NCBI GenBank assembly: GCA_030674185.1
Contig: JAPXFY010000026.1
Location: 37,483,709 to 37,547,708, forward strand
Length of the DNA stretch: 64,000 bases
Source: Monoplex corrugatus
Lineage: Eukaryota; Mollusca; Gastropoda; Littorinimorpha; Ranellidae
Reading direction: 5' to 3'
Shown here in pieces: positions 9,996 to 22,155 of the stretch. Each line of letters opens with the position of its first letter. Positions within the stretch are counted from its first letter, which is position 1. Made by a program: the position numbers and the translations under genes. The notes under the pieces were generated by a model. The model was not told the DNA's origin. It did not search any database and worked only from the letters and a program-made list of their open reading frames with translations.

Positions 9996-10955
9996 GTTTG
10001 GGTCTTCACTGTTCTCCACTAAAAGGCCATGCCATACCAACCTGCTGAGAATCTGTGAAGTAAGATCTGCTGTCGAAGTTGATGCAGCACAGGTTCGTGC
10101 AGATGACCGACATTTTTTCGCTGCGCTATACCGATTAAAAATTGAGAGGCCAAATTCCGAAAATTGGATGATACCGTTCTGACCCAAATTGGAATTTCCA
10201 GTAATTACATCCATGATGGAGTCTTTCTCATTGGAACTCGACAGATTTTCCATTTAGGCCTACGTAGACATGTAATCAAATTAGTATCCCGTTTCCAGTA
10301 CTGGTTCTCACTGGTAAGTGAAACGGGGTGCGTCTGTGTGTGTGTGTGTGTGTGTACACGTGTGTTTGTCCCCTTTTGCCCGTTGTCTAATCTCCAGCAG
10401 TAGGCTGTAGGCCTACCAGATGGAAGTGCCTCCTGATAAAGTGATATGCTCCTATTTTTGATTGCCAGATATCATCTTTGAAACCCGACATTGATTGTGA
10501 GCTACATGTAGCTACATTTTGCCTTAAAGTGTGTGTGGTAAGGCCCATCAGTCAGATTGAAGCCACTTTATTTTCCAAACGTCTCATTCATCATTACAAA
10601 CACTTTTTCAGACAGGGGCAGGGTGCACCCATTGTATTTCAGTTTGTTTCTCGAGATGTCTGCGTGCTCGGAGTGAATTCCATATGCATTAACGCCTCAG
10701 GTGCCACGTGATGGAGAAGATCTAAAATGATCATGACGCAAGTCTTATGCTTGCATATAAACCCATGAGCCAGATATGTAGGCCTTCTGAGGTCCTACCT
10801 ACTGTACTCAGTCTTAATTTAATTTAACAGGCAGCCTTAGCAGTTCCCTAGGTGGCTAAACTTGGCAAACAAGAGGCCTGCTTATTATTCCAGGACCATT
10901 TCAAAATATGTCTGTGCTACCTCGAAGGGATTAATGCTGTTCACCTGGCTTTGCA
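9996..10955. other. no gene recognised
   Basis: Mixed-composition sequence with a short TG run (10332-10354) and two TAGGCCTA octamers. No protein or repeat family recognised. Confidence 0.4.
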
Positions 10956-11670
10956 ATCTTTCATGTTCTATCCATATCTTGATGGTTTATGAAAGTTCAA
11001 AATAGTTCACAATTCCCAATTTGTTCTGCCTCTAGCAGTTTTGTCAAATGTGTTTTTGCATTTTTTTTATGTTCTATCCATAATTTTGATAGTTTATGAA
11101 AATTCAAAATAGTTCACAATTTGTTCTGCCGCCAGCATTTTTGTCAAAGATATGTTTGCAATCTTTGTTCTATCCATAACCTGGGCAGTTTATGAAAACT
11201 CAAAATAGTCGTGTGTCAATTCATAATTTGTTTTGCCTCCAGTATTTCTAAGATTCGCAAGTTGTGATGCATCACTCATTTCTGCTTCCGTTTTTGTCTT
11301 ATAGTGGTCAAGTTGCAATATGTTCTATCTTGGCCTCCAGAGTTATCATTCAAGGCAGCAGTGTATTTTTCTCCCAGGGTGTGGTCGTGTAGGACTTATA
11401 ATTCACAATTCATTCGGCCTCCAGCATTTTTTGTCCAAGACTTAACCATATTTGTTCTGCCTCCAGTGTTTTTCTCAAAGATACTTACCGGTATGGTATG
11501 TAGGGCCCTACAATTTTGACTTGATTCTACTTCCAGTCATTTTATATAGGCCTACTAATCCTAATTTGTTCTGCCTCCAGCTTTTTCATTTATTAATTAA
11601 TGGTACTGGTAGCCTATTTACACTGGTGTGTATAATTCATTTGTTCTGGCTCCATTTTAGTCAGCTCCTT
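10955..11670. repeat. degenerate tandem repeat, units about 110-125 bp
   Basis: The words gttctatccata, tttatgaaa-ttcaaaatag and tttgttctgcctccag recur together three times between 10965 and 11240. The last word then recurs singly about every 60-120 bp to 11660. Old, decayed minisatellite. Confidence 0.65.
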
Positions 11671-14095
11671 CTAGAAACAGTACCCAGAAAACAATCTTGT
11701 CACCTGCTGCTGTCAGGGTATCAGATGAAAATGGAGCTTTGTTCGTGTACTGTCGAGCAGTAGGCCTACTAAAACTTAAAATGGAAGGTATACATAGATG
11801 TAGACTTACACAGAGACCGATTTCAATTCACACTGATAGTAGCTCTGTTTACTGCCAAGGGGACACAGACCTACCAAGGCTCTAATAATTCAGTTATCTA
11901 TATGGTGCCAAATCTTGGATGATTCAAATCAAAGCGCACTAGTGTACCAGACATACCCATGCAATCAACTTAGACCACTTTACAATATACACAAAAGACC
12001 GACACGAACAGAGGGAAAGAGATACATATAGAATTCATTGTCGGGGGAAAAGATGTGGGCTTTTAAATTTTATTTAAAAATTAGAAAGGGCAGTTGTTAG
12101 GCAAGGGGAGAGTGGAAGTCTGTTCCTGACAGATGGTCCTAAGACAAAAGAACGCTGGCCAATAGGCCTACTTGATAGTTTCAATCTAGGAACTGTAAGA
12201 GAAAAACTAAATCTAGGAACCGTAAAGGAAAAAAGTATCTGAAGCGGAGTAGGCCTACAAGGTGCGAGTTAGCGTATAAATGTTGATGTTGCTGCAAACA
12301 TATGATGGAGCAGACTGATGAACAGATTTGAAACACAAGGTATCCAGCTGATATTTTATGACAGGCAACTACTGCAGATACCGATAGTGAAGGAGAGGAC
12401 CAAAATGATCAAACTTTCAGCTATGTTTTGTATGCGTTACAGAGGACAGAAGCTGCTGCTTTATCAACTCAACAAAATTTACTAAGCATAAAGCAGCAAT
12501 ATTCTTTCGTTTGAAATTTGTTGAAAACATGCTGTCATAACAGGGATTACGGATCACTTATTTTAATGCAGCTGGTTGTTGTTTTGGTAAGTCATGGACT
12601 AGACCTCTGATACCAGACTGCTCAAGTGCAGCTGCCTGCAACAATAGAAACAGGCCTGATTCCTGCTCTTCTTGTTTCCATCATTCTGGTGGCAACAGGC
12701 AAAGTTTTGTGTATATTCAGGGAGTCTTGCTAAATAATTGCTTGCGAACTTCGGTGGAGCGTGTCTGAGAGTGATAAATCCCTCCTAAACTGCTGTTTGA
12801 AAGCAGAAAATGTTGTGCATGTGCAGCAAGTTGCTTTTGTCTGGTGCAGCGCAGACTTCTAGTAAGTGAACTGTGTGAAGTCAAAACTACAACTGGGCGT
12901 TTCTGAAAAGGGATCAATTTTGTGTTTTTATCCCACATGTGTCCACTTGCCTACTTTCCTTTGGGGCCAATTTCCCACCTCGGAGGTCCTTAGTAGTCAC
13001 TTTAGTGGATCAACATCATAAGCCTACCAGTGCTTAGCAACAGCATAGTTTTCTTAAATTCTAGTAGTATCGCAGAAATGACTCAAGTAGAAACAGGCCC
13101 TTACGTGTACTTCATTGTACACCAGCATCGGGCAGCACAGCCGTTCTCACACTTATGTACACTGTATACAAGACAGTTAATCAATAGAGCCATCTGTAAT
13201 CACAGCTCTGCTGGGACATTTTCAAAGATAGCCACAATGGAAGAGAGCGGTCCAGAAACACAGTGGACAGGGTCTGGCCGGTGTTTGCCCACGTCACCCC
13301 TCCTTCATGCATTCACTGGTAGGGGAACTTTCTTGAAAAGTCGTCGTAAGATAGGCGGGGTCAGAGCCCCAGCGTGATCTGATCCACGCTCTACATGTAT
13401 AAATGAAAAGAGAATAGAGACCTACAGAGAAAACAGACACAGAGAGACGGAACGGTCAGTCAGTCACGGCTGTGTTAGGAGATGGGCCACTCAATTTGGC
13501 AGAGGTGCTGAGCCTTTGCCAGAACATGTAGTAAAGGTACGTTGATATTTTAGTTCAATGTAGGGTTTAGGGCTGATAGGCATAGAAGTAAGGTTGCTTT
13601 AGGACGTAGGCAAATAAGAATAAGAGGATGAATGATTATGCTTTCAGTTGAATACGTTTAATTAAAGAAACTATATTGAATTGTAATGCCATGTGTGGAC
13701 TGCTTTTGAAACTTATTGCTAGTATGCTTAGTGCGCTTCTACTCTCTTCTCTCCTTCCTCCTTGTTGTGTGTGTGACTGCTAAGTAGAGAAACAACTCCT
13801 CTATAAACATCCCCAATTCATCTACCTGTTATAGATGACAACACACAAACCCCTTCTTGCACACGTGGTGCAGAAACACAAATTCCTTCTTGCTACACAA
13901 CCCCTTCTTGTCATAGGTAGGCTATACTATGCCCTGTGCACACTGGGGGCAGGAAGCAGAAATGCCCTGAGGACACCCTACTTTGGTCATTTTCATTTAG
14001 TTTTCTTGAATAGGCCGTAAAAGCAAGCTTATTGATGTTGAACAACTTTTGCAGACCATTCTTTTATCTCCCTGGTGAAGTAAAAACAATTTCTC
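11671..14095. other. about 2.4 kb without recognised genes
   Basis: Open frames up to 115 codons occur (for example 13030-13377 plus) but show no recognisable domain, start context or splice logic. Three TAGGCCTA octamers lie between 11761 and 12257. I see nothing else. Confidence 0.4.
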
Positions 14096-14399
14096 TAAAG
14101 ATTCATTTAGTTAGTAGGCCTATTTTGTGCTTTTGAAAGTGTCAAAATCAAAAATCCCAAACAGCCACAGGAGATTCATACAGTGTTATTTTTAGCATAC
14201 GATGGCCAAAAACTGTAGAGAGAAAAAAAACAAAACATAAAAGACAGTATTTCAACATTTTCGAACATAATGGTAACATAATAGAACATAATGGTATAGG
14301 GTTGGCAATGTCTTGAAAGACGAAGGGCTGCAAACTGCATGTTTTGGCAGCCTAGAAAACGGGTACCGGTACTTGCGGAAATTCCCGAAGATTTTTCAC

Positions 14400-14763
14400 T
14401 CAGTTGGTGCATCATTTTCATCGCCACTGTCGTCACTGTCAGTGTCAACCTAGTGTCGGCTTCACAATGATCAGGACAACTTATTTCTAGCTAAAAATCT
14501 GGCTCCAAAACCGAATGATTTGTTGCCTGACTACCCGAGTGAAACATGTCACCGTTAGCGACAATCGCACTTTGTTCCACAGTCTGCTTCATCTTCATCC
14601 GTTGAATATGTGCGATCGTCATTTTGCGGCTCATCATCCTCAAAATCTTCCACTTCAGTTTAGTTACTGCTTTCATAATGATCAACGTCTAGATCATAGT
14701 CAGAACCAGCCTGAATGATCAATTCTGCTACTTCGGCGGCCGTGAAAGTTGTCCATCTGGCCA
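14400..14763 (-). pseudogene. possible transposase N-terminal fragment
   Basis: Read on the minus strand from 14763, it starts MARWTTFTAAEVAELIIQAG and continues with Asp/Glu-rich sequence, broken by stops near 14660 and 14560. An acidic N-terminus ahead of nothing conserved is typical of piggyBac-like transposases, and a clearer piggyBac remnant lies 600 bp upstream on the same strand. The assignment is inference; it could be a fragment of another acidic protein. Confidence 0.35.
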
Positions 14764-15329
14764 TATTTACTGTAGTGTGAACGACGTGGGTAACACGAAG
14801 AGACAGTATTGGGGTTGGCTGCTTTCAACACAAATTAACCAATGAAATTGCCCCTTTTAACCCTCTCGTATTTGCATATCTCGCAGAGAAACTTCCCCTA
14901 GAATTCATGGTTTTTCAGCCTTTTTCAAGGAAAATATGGTTCATGTACGCTATACAGCACTACTCAGCCATCATTTGTCTTAGAGCAAAAACTTTTGGCA
15001 GAAGTGTTTATGAGTGAACATACTTTTGTTTGCATGTCAATATGTGTGTCTCACTTGTGGATATCGTGTTGTTGTCCCCTGTATTGTCATGTCCCAGGTG
15101 TTTTCGAGGAGACATCATGGTGTTAGTAAAGATACACAGTGTAACATGATGTAGGCCTACAGACGTTTGTGAGTTACAAACAATACAGAAGGGCCTACCT
15201 GAACTTGTCCCATCACTCCCATCACAATGGCAATCCATGTGAATAGTCACAGTGTCACCAAATCCATGTCACCAACTAGGCCCTATACGTGTTTTCAAAG
15301 AACAGGATAAGCACTACAAACACTGCTAC

Positions 15330-16125
15330 ACAGTCTACCATGTACACTTTATGGAGAAAAAAAGATAGCTATGTAGGCCTACATCATGACTTGAACAGTG
15401 GCTGGATAATATCACTGAAAGGTCTATCTTGTACAGAGGGTCGTAGTTCGCACTGTCATGCCCAGGTGTGTTTGATGTGTCATGCAGGTGAAAATACCGA
15501 TTGATTTTCAGAAACCTTGTTTTAGGCATAATACTGCTAATCTAATTTTAGGCATAATACTGCTAATCTAATTTTAGGCATAATATTGTTAATCCAAGGG
15601 TCTCTGAATCGTGGATCAGTCGACCAGTACAAATCAATCCGCGGTTTACGGTTGATTCCCATCATAATAAGGATCGACAGGTAGGCACGCATTTCAGCTG
15701 CTGATGTGTCACTCCACAGTGGATGATCGGCCAAGCCTTTACCAACGATCTTCTGTTTTACTTACTTGTTTGTCTTCTCTGCCCCCATTTGAAAAAAAGA
15801 TTCCGGTGGAAAAAAAATCTAAAGGTTTTGCATTCGCGGGTAATGCGTATGGAGGGCTAGTTTCGAGATGGAATTCGTTCACTTGGCTTCCTACAGCAGC
15901 ACGTCGCCACGTCTGCTATTCCGCTAACGGCATATTGTCTTCAGGGTTGCTTTCTTCCTCGTCTTTCTCTTCCTCATCGTCTCCCTCAGCAACATCTATT
16001 TCTACATCTGATTCTCCATCTTTTCCTCTTTCTATTTGCTCAATCTCTCTCAAAATACCTTCTAATTCCTCCTCTGTGTAATCCTCCCATTGTACATCTT
16101 TGTGCCGCATCATCATCTTTCTCAT
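15330..16125 (-). pseudogene. piggyBac-family transposase, decayed
   Basis: Minus-strand remnant of a DDE_Tnp_1_7 (piggyBac/PGBD-type) transposase. The acidic N-terminus starts at 16125 (MRKMMMRHKDVQWEDYTEEE). Then, after stops, come AEMRAYLSILIMMGINRKPR, LYWSTDP and, in another frame, MPKTRFLKINRYFHLHDT followed by DPLYKI. These match the order of the family's N-terminal core. Several frameshifts and stops, and no recognisable catalytic Asp region, make it inactive. A 25-bp triplication at 15533-15600 lies inside it. Confidence 0.75.
15530..15600. repeat. 25-bp tandem triplication
   Basis: The unit ttttaggcataatactgcta is repeated three times (the last with ttgttaatcc). It sits inside the piggyBac remnant and disrupts it. 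Confidence 0.85.
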
Positions 16126-16129
16126 TCAC

Positions 16130-17003
16130 ACAAAGACAATAATGGAATGCGGTCATTTCATTCTTCTCTCTTGTGAATGATGCCAGTGGTAGCGTCTTAA
16201 TTTAGTGTTACCGGTAATAGTTTATTGGTCCTTCTTGGACCTACCCGCCAATTTTCATTCATACAGAGTGAGCTAGTTCAAGGTTACAGCGTGATGGAAA
16301 AGTACTGACCATGTGTGCAAACATGTGGCCGAACGCGGCCGGAGTGAACAGGTGAGGGAGAGCTGTTTTGGCCAGATGCAGCCGGAGTGAATGGGATAGG
16401 GTTAAGCCGAAAAAGTGGCATCATATGATGTAGAAGGGTTCCATTGTGTAGTTTCGACATGTTTTGAGGGTATTTCCGGAGACGTTCTGACGCATTTAAT
16501 TTTAGAACAGGCGTTGCGAACATTCTCGCTATGTGTCCACAGCGACCTTTCGGCCGTAGCGAGCGGGCTCGCTACTCGTCTCGGCGGCATAGCGACAATT
16601 CTCAGGTTATGTCGCAAAAAGGTTAACCAGCTTTTCCCTAAAAAGTCCCAACATTTTCAGTGACTGTGCATATTTGGGTTAAAAAAAAAGTACGAGTGAG
16701 CATGAACAGGCAGTATCAGTGAGCATGAACAGGTACAGTATGTGCTTTGGGGCATGTTCAGGCTCATATTGCTTATAGCCCAGCTGACTGTGAGAACTAT
16801 GTATCAGGGCCAACACCACGTCAAAAACAACAACCCAGTTAAAATACAACAGTTTGCCCACTTACTGCCATTGTTAACCCTACTACTGACAACTGCCGAT
16901 CAGATCGGCAGTTCGTCAGTGGTCAAACTGTTACTACCGAGCAGATCGGCAGTTACTAAAATACGAAGCAAAACTTTCTGCTAGCTCAGTTTCGTACTTT
17001 AAT
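16130..17003. other. GC-richer flank with short palindromes
   Basis: Contains gtcgcaaaaaggttaa (16611-16626), which shares its terminal 16 bp with 40851-40866 (one mismatch), and the near-perfect palindrome aactgccgatc-a-gatcggcagtt (16891-16913). No coding gene recognised. Confidence 0.5.
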
Positions 17004-17591
17004 ACTCCTCGAAACAAGTGATTCTGATAGAACTCACTGTGCCATACGAAAGCAGAATGGAAGAAGCACATATCTACAAGACCGAAAAATACGCCGGTCT
17101 TGCCAGCACCCTGAAGAAAGCAGGTCTGCGGGTCAAAATCTTCGCCATAGAGGTCGGGGCAAGAGGGTTTGTGGGCACCTCCGCTTATGATCTCATGAAA
17201 CAACTCGCCATTTCTGGGAAGAAGAGGACTAGAGCCCTTAAAGCGATGGCAGAGGCAGCAGAAAGGAGCTCAAGCTGGATCTGGGCAAGGAGGAACGAAA
17301 AAAGTGAACTTCATAAGGATTAAATTCCCTACAGATGATGTGTGCCCCGTTAGCACATTGGTAAAACCGCGTACCGCAGTTCTGAAGCGCAGAATCGCCC
17401 AGGTTCGATCCCCGGCGTGGGGAAAAAAAAAAAAATAGACAACAGCAGAAGGGCATCCAGGAGTCATGACCTGGATGTGGCCCGGCCCCCCGAGAGTGTA
17501 AGGAATTCAGGGCCGAAACACTTGTCTAAAGGGGGTTACTTCTCTGAAGACCTTCTGTTGTCTAGCTCTCCCTAGAGTTTCTTTCTACCTG
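17004..17591 (+). mobile_element. HERO-like retrotransposon copy 0, 3' stub
   Basis: 5'-truncated copy beginning at actcctcgaaac. It holds only the end of the endonuclease domain (from about the IELTVP motif) plus the whole 3' UTR, ending ttctttctacc. It shares with copy 1 a one-base deletion near the C-terminus (cagcagaaagg instead of cagcaagaaagg), so it derives from the copy 1 lineage. Copy 1's 5' region follows at once, giving a head-to-tail tandem. Confidence 0.9.
17345..17423 (+). other. tRNA-like segment in HERO 3' UTR (copy 0)
   Basis: Starts ccccgttagcacattggt (box A-like) and ends aggttcgatccccggcgtgg (box B-like T arm). cccc pairs with gggg as an acceptor-like closing stem. The anticodon arm does not form a canonical 7-nt loop. 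An A-tract follows. Confidence 0.65.
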
Positions 17592-17824
17592 CACATGGTC
17601 AGTCCATTGACTTCCGGGAATAGTTCGGAGGACATTCGGGAAAGACCGAAGGACACTGGGAAAGACTAGATCTGCGGGCTTTGTGGGTTGGCTTCCCACC
17701 TTGCCTTTGATAACATGCCACGAGTTTTTCAAATGAAAGATGCTCCCAGGATTCACCGAAAGGGGGAGAGAATGATGAATCCATCGGCACTGACTCCATC
17801 ACGACTGGAAACGCACAACGGACC

Positions 17825-20800
17825 ATGATTAATGACCAGTTGGAATTTCCGTGTGCGTGTGGAAGGAGATTCACCACCAAACGCGGCATGAAGATCCACA
17901 GGACAAAAATGGGCTGTTTGAAGACACATACGAACCAGCAGCAGCGCACTGCGATAGCAGGTGAGACGTTGGATGACCAAGGCCAGGAATTAAACCATAG
18001 TGCCAAGGACATCCACGCTGACGGTTCTGATGCGGATTTTGCACAAGCTCTTAACGCCAAACGTGGAAAACTCAATTTGCCGCCTGCCGGTGCAAAAGAA
18101 CAATGGGAGAAATTAGATGAGGAACTTGTCCTTAAGCTGAATGCGCTAATAGGGAACAGTACGCTGGAACACAAACTTGACACATACGGAGACATCATAT
18201 ACTCTATCTGCAGGGACACTTATGGAGTGAAGCAGCCAAAGACAAAAACGCCTCCCCAGAAATCCAGAAGACAGCAACAGATGGAGAGCATCCGGAGGGA
18301 GAAAAGGAAGCTTAAAAAGCGAATGAAAACTGCCTCAGAATTCGAGAAGCAAGAGCTCCTGGAACTCTGGAAAGATCTGAAGGCCAAACACAATGCTCTC
18401 AGCAAAGTGGAATCAGCAAGGCGAAGAAAGAGCAAAAAGAAGAAGACTCAAGATCGTTTCTTCAAAGATCCCTTTGACTTTTCAAGAAAGCTGTTTGAAC
18501 AACCCAAATCAGGGACTCTCACAGTGGGCAAGGAAACCCTAGAGCAGCATCTCAGGGAAACATATTCCGATTCTCAGCGCGAGGCACCACTTGAAATCCA
18601 GAATCTGGTTTGGCCTGCAGCGCCAGAAGGAAAATTCAGTAACAAACCACCAACACTGGATGAAGTGAAGAACGTAGTAAAGAAAGCCAGAGCCAAGTCA
18701 GCACCTGGACCAAACGGAATACCATACCTGCTCTACAAGAAATGCCCAAAAGTGCTCGAGTGGCTCCACAAGATGATTCGATCAGCATGGAGGAACCAGA
18801 AGATCAGCGACCAATGGATGAAAGCTGAAGGAGTGTACATTCCGAAGGAGCAGAACTCCAGCAGCATCAATCAGTTCAGGCCAATATCACTTCTGAACGT
18901 CGAGGGGAAAATCTTCTTCTCTGTTATGGCAGCAAGATTGACAAAATACCTGACTGAAAACAAGTATCTGGATAGGTCAGTCCAAAAGGGAGGCATACCA
19001 GGAATGCCTGGATGCTTGGAACATGCCACGTTGATTTGGGATGCCATCCAAAAAGCAAGAACAGAGAAGAGAGACATTGACGTAGTTTGGCTTGATCTGG
19101 CGAATGCATATGGATCAGTTCCACACGATATGATCCAGCTGGCTCTTGAAATGTATCACATCCCAGAAAACATCCGAACAATGCTGAGGAAGTATTTCCA
19201 AGGGTTCTCAATGCGGTTCTCTACCAAAGAATACACCACGGACTGGATAGACCTAGAGGTGGGCATTGCAATGGGCTGTGCAATCTCTCCCATACTGTTC
19301 GTGTTGGCAATGGAAGTCATCTTGAAAGCTGCAATGAAGAGTTCAGGTCCAGTGAATCTGGGAGATGGATACCAGATGCCTCCTCTGAAAGCTTTCATGG
19401 ATGACACAACAGTCTTGTCCACGGATGAGGAAGAGACACACCAAATCTTAAAGCAGCTGGATGAGCTGGTGGCCTCTTCAAGAATGAGGTTCAAACCTAA
19501 GAAATCCCGAAGTCTCTCACTGCGAAAAGGAAAAGTGGCAGATTCAGTCAAATTCATGGTAGCCAACCAAGCCATCCCCACTGTCACAGAAGAGCCAGTA
19601 AAAAGTCTCGGAAGATGGTATGATGACTCCCTGAAAGACACACAAAGGGGATGTGAAACCAAGCAAACAGCAGAAGAAGGCCTGAAGAAAATAGATAACT
19701 GCGGACTGCCAGGCAAATACAAAGTCTGGTGTCTACAGTTCATGCTGATACCAAAGCTGCTGTGGCCACTGCTAATCTATGACATTTGCACCAGCACAGT
19801 CGAAGCAATGGAAGCCAAAATCAACAAATACACAAGAAAATGGCTCGGTGTCCCACCTGGTCTCACTGATGTTGCATTCTACTGTCGTCAAGCAATGCTG
19901 AAGCTACCTCTGAAATCCATAGTGGAGGAATACAAAGTTGGAAAAGCAAGACTGTTGAGCATGCTGGAGGAATCGGAAGACAATATCGTGAGATCAGTTC
20001 ATCCAAAGCTGAGAACTGGCAGAAAGTGTAAAGTCCAAGAGGCTGTAAACAATGCCAAGAGAAACCTCAGCATCAAAGAAATAATTGGACACACGCAAAC
20101 CAACAGACAGGGACTGGGAGCAACAAAAATGCAGTGGTGGTCCAAAGCCAAAGGGAAGGAAAAAAGAGACATGATCATACAGGAGTTGAAGGAAGAAGAA
20201 GATGTCAAAAGAGTGCAGAAGGCAGTCCAGCAAGGTCAACAGGGGCAATGGACAACATGGGACAGTGCACTCCAAAGAAGTCTCAGCTGGAACGATATGT
20301 GGCACATGGCTCCTCTAAGGATAAGCTTCCTCCTCAGATCTGTATATGACCTGCTCCCCTCGAATGCAAACTTAGTGAAATGGGGGAAAGCAGACGACCC
20401 AGCATGTCCGCTGTCAGAAGAAACAAACAGTGGAACATGTCCTAAGCTCTTGCAAAGTAGCGCTAGCCCAAGGAAGGTATACATGGAGGCACAACCAAGT
20501 TCTGAAAGTGATCACAGATGTGGTTAGCGAAAAAACCATGACCCCAAACGCACCAATTGCTATGACAACGTTCTACAAAGCAGGAGGGAAACAGGTCTGG
20601 CCCGAAAGTGCTATGACAACCAGCACATTGCCAAAGGGTCTTCTGGATGGAGCAGTCGACTGGGAGTGTACAGCAGACCTCCCAGAGTGGAGAAATTACC
20701 CAGATGTCATCAGCAAGACAGGCATGAGACCAGACATCGCTCTCCACTCTGACTCCTCGAAACAAGTGATTCTGATAGAACTCACTGTGCCATACGAAAG

Positions 20801-21071
20801 CAGAATGGAAGAAGCACATATCTACAAGACCGAAAAATACGCCGGTCTTGCCAGCACCCTGAAGAAAGCAGGTCTGCGGGTCAAAATCTTCGCCATAGAG
20901 GTCGGGGCAAGAGGGTTTGTGGGCACCTCCGCTTATGATCTCATGAAACAACTCGCCATTTCTGGGAAGAAGAGGACTAGAGCCCTTAAAGCGATGGCAG
21001 AGGCAGCAGAAAGGAGCTCAAGCTGGATCTGGGCAAGGAGGAACGAAAAAAGTGAACTTCATAAGGATTAA
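17825..21071 (+). pseudogene. HERO-type reverse transcriptase/endonuclease, two frameshifts
   Basis: Starts at the first in-frame ATG; the frame is open upstream only to a stop near 17710. The N-terminus carries a C-x-C-x12-H-x5-C zinc-finger-like motif (C10, C12, H25, C31) for DNA binding. A Lys/Arg-rich basic region follows (about 150-205). Then the RT: APGPNGIPYLLY, FRPISLLNVEGKIF, LDLANAYGS, GCAISPILFVLA and the catalytic FMDDTT (D526, D527). A two-base loss (ccgctgtcag instead of ccgctctgtcag, near 20410) breaks the CCHC knuckle, so the first frame ends at 20527. The endonuclease continues in another frame from about 20430. A further one-base loss near 21013 changes the last residues. 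C replaces W in the GRKWKV block. This copy cannot make the full enzyme. Confidence 0.85.
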
Positions 21072-21092
21072 ATTCCCTACAGATGATGTGTG

Positions 21093-21171
21093 CCCCGTTA
21101 GCACATTGGTAAAACCGCGTACCGCAGTTCTGAAGCGCAGAATCGCCCAGGTTCGATCCCCGGCGTGGGGA
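21093..21171 (+). other. tRNA-like segment in HERO 3' UTR (copy 1)
   Basis: Same segment as in copy 0, identical by eye, followed by about 14 A. The conserved position 30 bp after the ORF in all copies shows it is part of the element and not a later insertion. Confidence 0.65.
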
Positions 21172-21338
21172 AAAAAAAAAAAAATAGACAACAGCAGAAG
21201 GGCATCCAGGAGTCATGACCTGGATGTGGCCCGGCCCCCCGAGAGTGTAAGGAATTCAGGGCCGAAACACTTGTCTAAAGGGGGTTACTTCTCTGAAGAC
21301 CTTCTGTTGTCTAGCTCTCACTAGAGTTTCTTTCTACC

Positions 21339-21710
21339 ATGTGAGCCACCGGGAACCCAGTCTAATCATTGTGAGCTCTTCTATGTTCAGAAAGTTGCTT
21401 TACTCTTTTTAGGCAAAGTTTCGAATAGCATCCAAGATGGCTGTTCTAAAGTTCCCTCGTGATAGAAACCTGTTTGAGCCTTTGAAAACACAGAAAACGA
21501 CTGAGGATGATTTTCAATTGGAAGATGATCAAGATAGACAGTTCTAGTGATAGTGATGTTGATCAAGACAATTTCATTCGTTTTAAGGACTCAATTATCG
21601 CCGACAATGCTAGTGTTAGCAAACGCCATGAGCAGCGTGAAACTGGGTCATCTGCCTGTGGAGATGGCCCCATCGCCTCTACTAGTGCCAATATTTCTGA
21701 TGAAAGACCT
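21339..21710 (+). repeat. left arm of inverted duplication, coding-like
   Basis: Matches 25544-25929 in reverse orientation from catgtgagccaccgggaac to tttctgatgaaagacct. It contains tttttaggcaaagtttcgaa and an ATG in catccaagatggctgtt. The frame encodes KFPRDRNLFEPLKTQKTTED, then after a frameshift an acidic DSDVDQDNFIRF segment. This looks like the first exon of an acidic transposase-like protein; the family is not named. Confidence 0.8.
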
Positions 21711-21728
21711 ATCTAAATTTAGCCCAAA

Positions 21729-22096
21729 GTGACTGAAAATAAGTAACAAAGACACTGCTAAATGATTTCAGGTGAATTTATTCACAAGCTTTCAACAAGT
21801 TGGTTTGAAAAACATACTGTCTCAGTACATCTGTTTTGGCGAGCGCTGCAAGATCAATACCTGTTGGTTACAAACCTTCGTTTCACACAAACATTGACTG
21901 AAAACTACCCCAAACTATATATTTTTGGAAAGAAGACAAACTAAACAATTTATTTATGCAAAAAAACCACCTTATTCTTCTAAGTATGACTGAATTGAGG
22001 GGTATCTATATTATATATTAGGTAATAAATGGTGGCCATATTGACAAATTCACCTGAAATCATTTGGCAGTGTCTTTGTTACTTATTTTCAGTCAC
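21729..22096. mobile_element. 368-bp TIR element (MITE)
   Basis: Terminal inverted repeats of about 50 bp: gtgactgaaaataagtaaca at the left and tgttacttattttcagtcac at the right, with further matching to aaatgatttcaggtgaatt. The outermost bases match perfectly. The interior is short and non-coding. No clear target duplication is visible. It lies between the left inverted arm and HERO copy 2. Confidence 0.8.
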
Positions 22097-22155
22097 TAAA
22101 ATATCATACGACACATACGAACCAGCAGCAGCGCACTGCGATAGCAGGTGAGACG

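Larger units (their letters stand above)
17592..21338 (+). mobile_element. HERO/R2-like non-LTR retrotransposon copy 1, frameshifted
   Basis: Longest of three copies. It begins right after copy 0's 3' end, has about 230 bp of leader, a long ORF (17825-20527), a second-frame C-terminus to about 21071, and the shared 3' UTR. The 5' boundary is inferred from the junction. Protein identity to copy 2 over their shared part is roughly 99% (about ten substitutions counted by eye). The protein resembles the HERO clade of restriction-like-endonuclease LINEs. Confidence 0.85.

Noticed and set aside
15533..15600. regulatory repeat or operator
   Set aside because: A simple 25-bp triplication inside a dead transposase; no reason to assign a function.
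17345..17423. functional tRNA gene in the HERO 3' UTR
   Set aside because: T arm and box A are recognisable but the anticodon arm is not canonical (no T33, 5-nt loop in the best fold), and it recurs identically in every copy of the element.
17599..18219. 206-codon antisense ORF (and other long minus ORFs across 17.6-25.4 kb)
   Set aside because: These are shadows of the HERO ORF; they repeat in both copies and have no independent features.
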